Positions 21,714 through 31,094 of a stretch of DNA of 64,000 nucleotides are shown here, in pieces. How positions within the stretch are numbered: position 1 is the stretch's first letter; each line of letters begins with the position of its first letter. The notes under the pieces are model-generated. The model saw only the letters and a program-made list of their open reading frames with translations, was not told the origin of the DNA and searched no databases. The translations under genes were made by a program, and so were the position numbers. Source of the DNA: Symsagittifera roscoffensis (Eukaryota > Xenacoelomorpha > Acoela > Convolutidae); the NCBI RefSeq assembly GCF_963678635.1, contig NC_087065.1, positions 37,599,888 through 37,663,887 of the forward strand. The letters run 5' to 3'.

Positions 21714-23395
21714 ATGGTAAGTTTGCAGATATCGATAAGCTTTGATGAAGACCACGTTCAAATGCGCAATTCATTCAAAATTTGCCCTACAAACTCAAAT
21801 CAGGTAGTAGGAAGGATACAGACAAAGCCCATTTTCAGAAACGATTTTTCGAGTAATGGCACGAACGCAACAATGTCTAAACGCACAAAATTAGTCAATG
21901 CTCTTCCATCTCCACCGCCTAAAGTTGCAAGACATGCGATGAAAGGGTTTCAGCCTCAGCATTTCCGAGAATTCATATCTGAAGGCGAAAAGGTCAAAAT
22001 TGAAGCAGTCGTTTTATTCGGTATTGCTATTTTTTCGTAATTTTTAATCTCTTTCCTATCTCGTGTTCCAACGTGATAAGAAATTCATTAGCTGGACTGC
22101 AAAATGAATGTCGATATTTAACGAGGGCAGTGCATCCGGGTACCAATGTTTTTCTTCGTTAGAAATTTAGTATTCTCGTCGGAGTAACCACTCTTCACTT
22201 CAGTTTCCATGTTCTTTTTTTCTATCCGCGTTTTAATTCTTTTGCTATGAATAAAATCTCCGCAAAAAAGTGATGATATCTCGCCGCTATCTGAAACTAT
22301 GTTATGTGACCAGCTATTGGCTGCTTTTCTTGGTTTTGTAAGATCAAGTTTTGGCTTGGGCGCATGATGATTAATCGAACCGGTTTGAATTTTTTAAGTT
22401 TGAATCTGATTTCGAGCGAGTAAAGCGATCGATGTACCTTTTTTTATTACTTTTCCGAGAGCAAATGTCTTGTAATCGGGAACTAGACTTTATTATTGAA
22501 CCTTATCAATTTCGAGGCTCGTTCCCACTTAGCCCAGAGATAACATGGTCGATTTTGCACGCTAAGGTTTCATGAATTTGAAACTTTTTTCTAGTATAAT
22601 TGAATTACCGGACTTTCGTTTGTCTTGTTTAAGTTTCGTCGGCTCAATTGCCACTTTGATTTTAAGTTTCGCCGGCTCAATTGCCACATGGATTTTTTTT
22701 GCAATTTTGTCAGCAATTTTCATTATAATCGTAAGGGTTGTTCATTGAAGTTTCAGGGGACTTGCTCAACCGGTGTCTGCTCAAAAAAATGTCTGCTTTG
22801 TTTCCGCTTTGTAAATCTTGTTCCTGTGCTAATTTAGTATTCAAATGTACTTTTTGTAGTTTGTTTCGACATAATTTTTTTTAAAAATTTGTGTTGTATC
22901 ACAAGTGATGCAAAGCTCTGCTTCGCCACTGTTTTAATTTAAAATTGCGAGAATTTTTCTAATTTTCAAAATGAAATTGGTCGGAAGGAATATTATGTAG
23001 ACTCATAATTGGCGTGCGTCACCTAAGAAAATTTGTAGATTCAAAGTTTTACTCATTCAGTTTTTCCAATTAGCGTTATCGGTCATATTTTTGCTTGTGT
23101 ATGCGAAGTGCATCTTCGCCTCTGAGTTAATGGAACATTCGGCACGTCTGCTTCCACCGCTAAAAAACGAAAACAGTGTTACTACTGTGACCTACGCTCG
23201 TACAACACAAATGATCGTAGTAATGCAAGGAAACATGTCAATTTGAAGCACAACCAGAATTGCGTGAAATACCAATGCTCAATGTGTCAACATACAGCCA
23301 AAATTAGAGGTGATTTGAAGAAGCACTATATGAGGTTGCATGATTTGCCAGAAAATGTAGCTAAATCTGCAACTTTAGACAGCGTGCAAATTTAA
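21714..23395 (+). CDS. Two-finger C2H2 paralog with damaged finger 1
   Basis: Exon 1 21714-21992 ends SEGEK at a GAAAAG then GTCAAA donor, phase 0. Exon 2 23177-23395 starts after GAAAACAG and encodes CYYCDLRSYN; the intron is 1,184 bp and the joined product 165 residues. The join aligns with SEGEKFYFCDLCSYK in the gene at 8529. The second zinc Cys of finger 1 is Arg here (CGC for TGC), so finger 1 should not bind zinc normally; finger 2 (CSMCQHTAK...HYMRLH) is intact. The intron holds two copies of the cluster hairpin, one in the 135-bp block shared with 19986-20119. An alternative is that the finger exon extends upstream to about 23127, where codons remain open. The splice pair is inferred. 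Confidence 0.6.
22909..22933 (+). promoter_or_regulatory. Cluster hairpin motif, site 3
   Basis: TGCAAAGC, CT, GCTTCGCCACTG: the pairing GC(A/G)AAGC with GCTTCGC is kept. It is preceded by CACAAGTG. Within the intron of the paralog at 21714. Confidence 0.6.
22992..23126. repeat. Copy of 134-bp block, ends in hairpin motif site 4
   Basis: Matches 19986-20119 through ACTCATAATTGGCGTGCGTC, TTTTACTCATTCAGTTTTTC and AGCGTTATCGGTCATATTTT to the terminal hairpin GCGAAGTGCATCTTCGCCTC. Ends 50 bp before the second exon of the paralog at 21714. Confidence 0.8.
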
Positions 23396-23945
23396 AATCA
23401 CCAGAAAGTGAAGATAACTAGAATAAAGGCAATAGAATGTAGATAAGAACAGCTAGTGGCTGTGCAAAAAGCATAAATTGTTCCGACCACAGTTGTTTTT
23501 GAAGAAAATCTCGAAAAGATAATCGTAGTTTTATTGTTTAATTTTAAAAGGTATTTATAGTTTTATTGACTTCTAAATATGAATGTATATGAGATTGTCT
23601 AAATGTAATTATATAGTTTTCCTTAAAGTCCTTAATTAGAATTCTGGGACTTATATTTTTTGTGAAAACTAACAGCCGTATGCAACGACACTTCCCACTT
23701 TTTATTGTCGCAACAATTACCGTCATGTGTGGTAAATGATTTTAAAATTATTAGTTTTTATGAGGCACGATTCGAGTTTTATTGCTTAACGTAGGGTTCA
23801 CATTCGTGTTTTTTTCAGCCTTTCAATTGTAATTTATGGATCCTGTGTCCTGTAGATTTGGTGCATTAGTTGAATTTCTAAGAGTAATTACATAGATAAG
23901 TTCGAGTTGTTGGGACTGAAGTCGAGGTCAAGTTTTTAGTTAGTT

Positions 23946-24506
23946 ATGAGCTCCCTTTTTTACTCTATAAAGTTCGAAATTTTACATGAATTCCTCGAAT
24001 ACATCGGTAAAGCTGACTCATTATCGAAATTCATAATCTGCGACGATAAATTTGAATACTTCATTGGGTCAATGCATGTGGCGCCTGCTTGGGAAAACAA
24101 GAAAAAGTCAAATCCAATTTCGGAAATTGTCAACAGAAAAAGAAACTTGACGGGTGATAACAACGGGAGTCCAAATGCAAAGGCTTTGTCGAATAGCAGC
24201 TTAGGAAGTTATAGAGAAGCAGAGTTAGTGAGCAGTGTAGATGAAACTATAGAAGCATCGGGAAAGAAATTATTTCTGTGCGAAATTTGCAACTTCCGGT
24301 CAAACTCACGGCCAGCAGTGAAGAAACATGTGTTCATGACTCATAGTCAAAAATGTCCCCGATATATTTGCATGTTGTGTGATGCAAAAATAAAAGAAAG
24401 AAGTAACTTCAAGAGACATTATGTGCAAGTACACAAAATGGGAGACGTTGAAGCTTGGACTGCAGTTGCGCAAAGTAGCCAGACCGATCCAACTTCTAGC
24501 ATCTGA
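23946..24506 (+). CDS. Two-finger C2H2 paralog, subgroup B
   Basis: A 186-residue protein. The N-terminus FEILHEFLEYIGK, then IICDDKFEYFIGSM, aligns with PICDPSVQFFAGTL and PICDPGLKFFVGSV of the genes at 27018 and 29204, defining subgroup B. A polar basic linker carries SSLGSYREAELV, nearly shared with the gene at 29204. Finger 1 begins at C112 (CEICNFRSN...KHVFMTH), finger 2 is CMLCDAKIK...RHYVQVH; both patterns are intact. The CDS has no intron. A GTTTTTAG site ends 6 bases before the ATG. The C-terminal tail differs from subgroup A. Probable nuclear nucleic-acid binding; target unknown. Confidence 0.8.
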   Translation: MSSLFYSIKFEILHEFLEYIGKADSLSKFIICDDKFEYFIGSMHVAPAWENKKKSNPISEIVNRKRNLTGDNNGSPNAKALSNSSLGSYREAELVSSVDETIEASGKKLFLCEICNFRSNSRPAVKKHVFMTHSQKCPRYICMLCDAKIKERSNFKRHYVQVHKMGDVEAWTAVAQSSQTDPTSSI

Positions 24507-27017
24507 AATATGCTTGAAGTGCCTTGTTTTCTTAAAGAATCTAAAATTGTCTTTAAATGTTTAATTTAAATTACTCTTGTTAATGGTTACTTTTGTATCG
24601 AAGCTGAATATTAGATAGGGGATTTCTTTAAGTTAATAATCGTTTTCTTTTTGGCTGTACTGGGAACGTGAAAGCCATATCTCATTTGAATAAACCTCAA
24701 AGCTTGAGGGTGGAGCAACATTACCTTAGCCCAGAACAACCAAAAAACTATGGGGCACGATAGTGATTCTCTGTAAAGATCTGAAGAGCTCTATGTTGGC
24801 GCGTTACGTCGTGGATAAACCAAACCTTCCTAATATTTTAATCTACAAATGCTTCGAATGCATGAAGATGAATTATTTTGTTTTTTATCAATGTCTGTCC
24901 TCTTCATCCGCCCCTTTTTGCCTTGACGTGATTCGTTAGTCTTTTTTTTGTAGTGAAATATATCTTTCCAGAAGAGCTTTTTTCCGAAACCTGTTGGTAT
25001 ATTGGAAATTAAACGTATATTATACGATTGTATGTGTAAGGCTCGAACCAGTTAAAATCTTCATTTGACCTGAAATTCACATGTAACTTACCGTTAAATA
25101 ACTTTAACGTTAAATAATGCAAGTTTGCGAAGAGTTTGGGAAAATGGAGAAGATCTTTGGTTTCAAAGTTTTTGTCGCCTGGGTTGTTACATCATTGCAA
25201 TCCCCCCCCCCCCCCCCCCCCCCCCCGTGTTAAAAAATAAGAGTTGACATGTGAGGTTTTCTTTCAATTGTTTCTAAAAACCTATCCACGTTCAGTTTTG
25301 GTTTTTCGAACATTCCTAATTTGAAGGTCACTGTATTATTTTCTCATCATAAGGATTTATTTGCAAGCAATCTACAATATTTATGGGTTTGATTCTTTAA
25401 TGATCAGAAACTTCGAATTATTCTATTCCTTTCTGTTAATACAATTGTCTGCCATAAATGTATGTATTTGTTTGCTGTTGCTCTTCTAGTTATTTCTTCA
25501 TTTTTCATAAATGAAGGAAAAGTGCTGACAATGTGATGATTAAGAAACTGAGGGATTTTTTTTTGAGTCGTGATATAATTTACCAGTCAGTTGTTATTGT
25601 ACCGACTTTTGAAGAAAACGGAATATTTATGCTCGATGTGTTTTTTATTCAGTCAATTTTCACCGATTGAAATAATTTTGTACAAAAAATTGTTATACCC
25701 CAATGAAGTTATTGACTTGCTGAGCTCAAATGTGAAAAGATATTTCACCTCCCATAAATTTTTGTAAAGTTCAGGGGGTTTGAAAATTGCCAAATTTGCC
25801 ATGTTGTTTACTAAACTTTGCGCACTTTAAAGAGTTTATCCATAATGCTGAGAGCGTAACGCGAGTTTTTTATGCATGGCGAATTATCCCGCATAACAAA
25901 ATCGTTCCAAATTGAATTGAGGCTAGCTAATTGGTCGTATTAATTTCGTACGACTCAAATTTTACACATTGATATTGTCCAAAATGTATAAGTTTTCAAT
26001 ATTTTCTTTTCCCAACAACGATTCGATATAAATCAAGGTACATTCTGAACATTCAGGGCTTTGCCCTGATATACGAGCAGTCTTGTTGTTTAAAATATTA
26101 GCTTATTTTTCCGACCATTTGAAAAATGGGGAGGCACTTTGTATTCGGGTGCGTTTCGGGATTTTCTTTTTCTTTGTTTTCCCAAGCAAGATCAGGTGCC
26201 AAAAATAATCATTGGAATGGTTTGAGTGATATATATTAAAGCGCTCTCAGTCCTGATCCGAACGATATAAAAAAATTTCCAGAAAATGGCCAAGTATCGA
26301 GAACCACAGGCTTAAAATTTTTGATTTCTTTTAAGTTCGAGCGAATAATGAGAGCGAGCAGGCTTACAATAGCTTAGTTATGCTTAATTTAGGCCGTGAA
26401 AACTTAGTTGCTGTTTAAGAGCTTTAATAGCATAATTTTGGAATTTAGGCTTTTTTCCTCGCAAAATCAGCTACCACAATCATTGGAATGGGTCGCGTGA
26501 TATATCATATCAAAGTCTTTTCAGCAATGATTCGAACGTCCCGAATTTCGAACGTCTCGAATTTAGTTCAATTTCGATAGACGAGTAAAGCAACTGAGCG
26601 AGTAGGCTTTAAATAGAATGATATGCCTTAAAACTTTATGATTTACTCCTAGATATTTTTTTCAACGCCGTCTTGGAAATATGAAACTACAATCAAGATT
26701 TCAAATGATTTTAAGTTCTTGTCTTTTTCGACAAAACTAATGTCCAATTTGCTTATTTCACTGTGACCGTCAAATATGCCTAAACTGTAGGATCTCGTCA
26801 GATCTTTTTATCACACCGTGCACAAAAAAACTAATAATTTGAAAAAATCAGCTTTTTTTGTATTTTGGTAAGAGTATGGTCGGAACATTCTGTGCTACTT
26901 GCAGAGCAAACGGCCATCCTTGTTAAATTGTGATTTTATCTTGCCGTCTCGTTAATAATGCGAAGCTCCTGCTTGCTTCTTTGTTAAGCCCTAACAGTAA
27001 CTGTATTCGCAAATCTA
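24507..27017. other. Long gene-free stretch
   Basis: No exon recognised. It includes a run of more than 20 C at 25202-25226. A diverged tandem pair occurs at about 26190-26460 and 26465-26640, sharing AATCATTGGAATGG, a TGATATAT tract, CGAACG and GAGCGAG(C/T)AGGCTT. The hairpin motif site 5 lies at 26959. Confidence 0.5.
26959..26985 (+). promoter_or_regulatory. Cluster hairpin motif, site 5 (degenerate)
   Basis: TGCGAAGCTCCTGCTTGC then TTCTTTG, a decayed form of the motif. It lies 33 bases before the ATG of the next paralog, with a CCTAACAG site between. Confidence 0.5.
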
Positions 27018-27608
27018 ATGAATGTCAATTCACGTTTAACAGATGTAATGACTAGTTCATCCAGTCTCTCAATAACCTTAGAACTATTCGAGGATTTTCT
27101 TAATGCTGTTCATATGGAGCAATCTTTACTGTGTGGACAGAAGTTACCCATATGCGATCCAAGTGTTCAGTTTTTTGCTGGAACTTTGCAAGTTGCATTT
27201 GAAAGAAGTGACAACTTTGGAAATTGCGCTAGCTCCATGCGGAAAAGACAGCGCGTGAATGATTTAGGCAAAAACGTGAAAAGTTTTTCAACAGCAAATC
27301 AGAATACTTCTAGTGGCGTGCAACAAGCAGAAGTTGTTCATAATTTCAAAGCGACAACTGAGTCATCAGGAAAGAAAGTGTTCATCTGTGAGTTTTGTGC
27401 TTACAGAGCCAACTCAAGGTCACATGTGAAAACCCATACAATGGTCACTCATAATCCAAATTGCCCCAAACTCATTTGCTCCTACTGTGGCTCCAAAATA
27501 AAGCAGAAAAACAATCTGAAAATGCACTACATGAAAGTCCATAAAATGAGTAGCACTATGGCTACATTGGCAGTTGCAGAGAGTAAAACCACCATGAACT
27601 TAACTTGA
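27018..27608 (+). CDS. Two-finger C2H2 paralog, subgroup B
   Basis: A 196-residue protein from the first ATG. The N-terminal segment SITLELFEDFLNAV, then LPICDPSVQFFAGTL, is shared with the genes at 23946 and 29204; a basic patch MRKRQR follows. Finger 1 starts at C124 (CEFCAYRAN...THTMVTH), finger 2 is CSYCGSKIK...MHYMKVH; both keep all zinc ligands. The tail HKMSSTMATLAVAES is close to that of the gene at 29204. The CDS has no intron. A CTAACAG acceptor-like site is 20 bases before the ATG and the hairpin motif just before that. Probable nuclear nucleic-acid binding; target unknown. Confidence 0.8.
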   Translation: MNVNSRLTDVMTSSSSLSITLELFEDFLNAVHMEQSLLCGQKLPICDPSVQFFAGTLQVAFERSDNFGNCASSMRKRQRVNDLGKNVKSFSTANQNTSSGVQQAEVVHNFKATTESSGKKVFICEFCAYRANSRSHVKTHTMVTHNPNCPKLICSYCGSKIKQKNNLKMHYMKVHKMSSTMATLAVAESKTTMNLT

Positions 27609-28994
27609 AATCTGAGTATTTTTATGAATCCGATGTCTTATTTCACTTGCGAGTCTAAGTGACCTGTAATAGGTATTTTGACTTTTTTCCGTTAACAACT
27701 TTTTACACATTTGCTGCTCAGTTTCAGCTGCTGATCAGACATGCTCAGTTTCCTGAAATTTCAAATAAAACTACTTCTTAGTTCACATGAAGTAGTAATT
27801 ATTTTTTGAAATGAATTTACTATAAATGAATCGAATTTACTGTTTTTTTTCGGACTTTTGGTTTTCGTCTTAATTTTCGTCGGCTGCGTTTCCGTTTTTT
27901 TTTCTTTTTTCTAAATGCAATTTATGTTATCTGTTATGCTTCTTAAGTAGTTTCCTTTCAAAGCTTAGGTTCTCATTTATGATTCAAACAGTTAACTCTT
28001 GCTTGATAAAAATGTATTTGGTTTTTTTTTCAAAATGACTTTTTCAATTTATGAAAAAAGTACCAATGGTAAGACCAAGTATCTTTTTACCGTAAATTTT
28101 TGAGTTCAATGGAGAAAACGGGACTAAATCTAAATTTTTGGTTTCAATGTAGAAAACGGGTCGCGTTAAGCTTCTTTGCAATAGAGGCTACGCTCAAGTT
28201 TCAACCAATAAAGTAATCGTCCTTGGAAAAAGGTAGTTTTTGTTTTTTGACCGTTATTTGAAACTTTTTTTTTCTTGCAGAATTTGCCCTCCTAAATATG
28301 AGATTTTGGGTTCATGAATAGGCTGTGGGAAGATCCTCTGCATGAGCTGGTAAGACGAAATTTTCTACACAAAAAATTATGTCTCTTGAAACAGTCAAAT
28401 TTTATTATTTTTCCGTTTTTTGAAGCATTTTCACTTTTCCCAAAAATTTATATCCCAAACGTAAGATTTTGGATTCAATAAAAAAAGAATTGAGAGAAAC
28501 TTCCCTGTATAAGCGGCTACGTCCTTTTTACAAAAACTTATAGACCTCAGAAATGTCAATGTTTTGATTTTTTGTCCGTTTTCTGAAACTTTTTGAGGTT
28601 TTTCGAAAAAAAACTTAGTCAAATCTGATATCAAGGATTTAGTCGAGTGCATAAGGGGCTACGACTTAAACTTTGTAAGAAAATTGTTTGTCCTTGAAAC
28701 AATTTTCATTTTCTCATAAAAGTTCACTCTGATTTTATAAACAACTAAGGTTTTGGGTGAAGCCCAATTTTTGAAATTACCAATTTGAGCCTGCTGCACT
28801 AATACAAATTCATAAAAAATCACATTGTTACTTTCGATGGCTCCTAGTACTAAATGAGCCTGATCCGAGACAAATGTAAAAAATTTGTAGCATAGTTCTA
28901 ACTTTTTTCAAATTATTTTTCAGCTCAACGTTTCAAAAAATGACTTTCTTTTCAACGTCTTTTTAATGCAATGCTTTAATTGTATGGCAAGTGT
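27609..28994. other. No gene; diverged iterated repeat
   Basis: No exon supported. From about 28080 to 28700 degenerate modules recur, with AGATTTTGG(G/A)TTCA, GTCCGTTTT and GGCTACG phrases, the last with CAAATCTGATATCAAGGATT, resembling sequence at 5690-6600. A 73-residue minus-strand frame here is a repeat translation. Confidence 0.4.
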
Positions 28995-29019
28995 TGCGAA
29001 GCTCCGCTTCGCCTCTGTG
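28995..29019 (+). promoter_or_regulatory. Cluster hairpin motif, site 6 (best palindrome)
   Basis: GCGAAGC, TCC, GCTTCGC, then CTCTGTG: a perfect 7-bp stem with a 3-base loop. It is preceded by GGCAAGTGT. It lies 185 bp upstream of the ATG at 29204. Confidence 0.7.
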
Positions 29020-29203
29020 TTCATTTTATTTTATTTTGAGCTCACCTAGCAAATACTTATATAAATCTGAGACTAGTTAATGTAACAAATTTTAATAATT
29101 TACATTAGTTGGATTAGTTTTCAGTTTAGTGTCCGGAACTTTAAAAATGCGTTGTAGTTTTTAAAAAGCCAATTTTTCAAACTTTTCGTATTATTTAGGT
29201 ATC

Positions 29204-29981
29204 ATGAATGTTTTCTATTCTTTGACTGTAGAACTAATTGAAGAGTTTCTCATCGCTGTTGAAGCTAATACGAATTCATTTATTGGTCACAAAATGCCAA
29301 TATGCGATCCTGGTTTGAAATTTTTTGTTGGATCTGTAAAAATTGAGCCATGTTTCAAATCTCAAGAGCTATTTCACTCAAGAAAACGAGCCAATATTCC
29401 GACTCTGAATAAGCTTAAGCGGCTTACAACGGATAACTCTAGTAGTCTAGGCTCGTTCCGAGAAGCAGAGATTGTGAACTCATTCCAGGAATTGACGGCG
29501 ACGACCGGGAGAAAAGTGTTTCTGTGTGAAGTGTGCAACTTCAAAGCTAATTCAAAAGCGGCTGTTAAACGACATGTGTGGATTACACATAGTGTCAATT
29601 GCCCCAGGTCAATAGTTTCATGCAACTATCACAGCATTTTAATTTCAACAAAAGCAAAATTGAGAAGTTTTTGTACATTATTACCAACAAGCGCATCTGC
29701 GGAATTTTCCATCGTCTCATTTAAATTTTTCTTAAACCTTTTTCATTGAATCTTTTCATGCTTTTTATAACACAGTCTAAATCTGATTGCTGCATGTTTG
29801 GTAATCCTTCAGGCAGGGGCGGATCTAGGATTTTCTCGATAGGGGCCGAGCTCTCCCACAGCATTAAATAGACCCTGTTTTGGTCAAATTTTCTGCGCCG
29901 CAGTCAAACTTACGAAAAAAAAAACAGGCCAAAAAAAGCATTTTTAGGCACTTTTTGGAAAACGCTCCCCCCTCAAAATAA

Positions 29982-30039
<58 letters not shown>

Positions 30040-30382
30040 ACGTATATTTTTAGGGTCCGTCTCCAAATATGGATATCTCAAAATAGTACAAAGAGGGGAC
30101 CCTTTGGGTCGGCAGGGGGTCGAATCCTTAATAAAGTGAAACGTCCGCCCCCCCCCCCTCCCTAAATCCGCCCTTGCGTTCAGGTATTTTTGTTCGATGT
30201 GTTCGGCGAAGATCAAGGAAAAGGGCAATCTGAAAGTGCACTACTTGAAAGTGCACAAATTGAGTGATAGTATGGCTACTGTTGCTGTGTCCGAAAGTAG
30301 AATGACCACAGACGCTGAAACAGAAGCGAGGACAAGTATGATTGATGGAGTCATGCGACATTTCGTAACGACCGACAGATAA
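29204..30382 (+). CDS. Two-finger C2H2 paralog, subgroup B, MITE-bearing intron
   Basis: Exon 1 29204-29607, intron 29608-30183, exon 2 30184-30382; 603 coding bases, 200 residues. The N-terminus SLTVELIEEFLIAVE, then MPICDPGLKFFVGSV, defines subgroup B; SSLGSFREAEIVNS is close to the gene at 23946. Finger 1 starts at C108 (CEVCNFKAN...RHVWITH). The phase-2 intron splits the Arg codon of CPR in the inter-finger linker, and finger 2 (CSMCSAKIK...VHYLKVH) comes from exon 2. The intron's 3' part is a hAT-like MITE inserted at the acceptor. Unspliced, the frame would continue into nonsense and stop at 29749. A TTATTTAG site is 5 bases before the ATG. The C-terminus is extended and acidic. Target unknown. 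Confidence 0.8.
29814..30176. mobile_element. hAT-like MITE, copy 2, at a splice acceptor
   Basis: Starts CAGGGGCGGATCTAGGATTT and ends CCTAAATCCGCCCTTG. Flanked by CCTTCAGG (29806-29813) and CGTTCAGG (30177-30184), an 8-bp duplication with one mismatch that includes the splice acceptor CAG and the first exon base. The interior has a long TA microsatellite and a C run. Same family as 3100-3524. Confidence 0.9.
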
Positions 30383-31094
30383 AATACTCGACAGTTAGTA
30401 ACGGTAGATTAAGCGGCAATCGTGGATTCACGCGCACGATGTAGTTTTGGAAGCGGGCAAGTGTCAGTATCGTGTCGAGTATCTTGTTACGAACTGCCAG
30501 TGCCGTTTTACGAATTGTCGTTTGTTACGAATTGTCATCCAAACTATTGATATACATGATATATATGTATTCAGAAATGTATTTTTGCGATCCGGGAGGG
30601 GGGGGGGGGGGGTCGATTAAGAAAGTTTCTCTTGATTTAGCGTGGTTTGTAGACCGTATATTCTATTTTTGAGATAACCATCAATCATACTTGTACTTCA
30701 AGGTTCAACTGCGATATGAAATGAGTTAGATTTTCATCTCAAAGATCCTTAGAAAGCAGAGTTTTAGCAGAATAGCAATTCGAACCCCAATCGGATGTCA
30801 TTCTGATTCTGTCAACCGAATGACTCCTGCATAAACTAGACAAACGAACGTCTTTCCCTCTCAACTAGAAGTAGTAAAATGAGGCAGATGTGAATCTACT
30901 CTACATAAGATGAACTAAAAATTAATTCAAATCTGAACTTTGAAATTCCTATTTAGTATTTTGCCAGATTTTTTATTAGTTTATTAATCAAGTGAAAAAG
31001 TTATCTAGATGTGTCCAAAAAATGAAAACCCTGTATTGCTAGATGATCTGTGACAACCTGATGATTGACATAATCAATAATTTTTAGGTTTGAA
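30383..31094. other. Intergenic; carries fragment of TRM13 exon 1
   Basis: Bases 30438-30468 match 31119-31149 (31 bp, one mismatch) in the first exon of the TRM13 gene. Further on are GTTACGAA(C/T)TG repeats (30485-30530) and a G run at 30597-30612. No gene seen. Confidence 0.6.
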
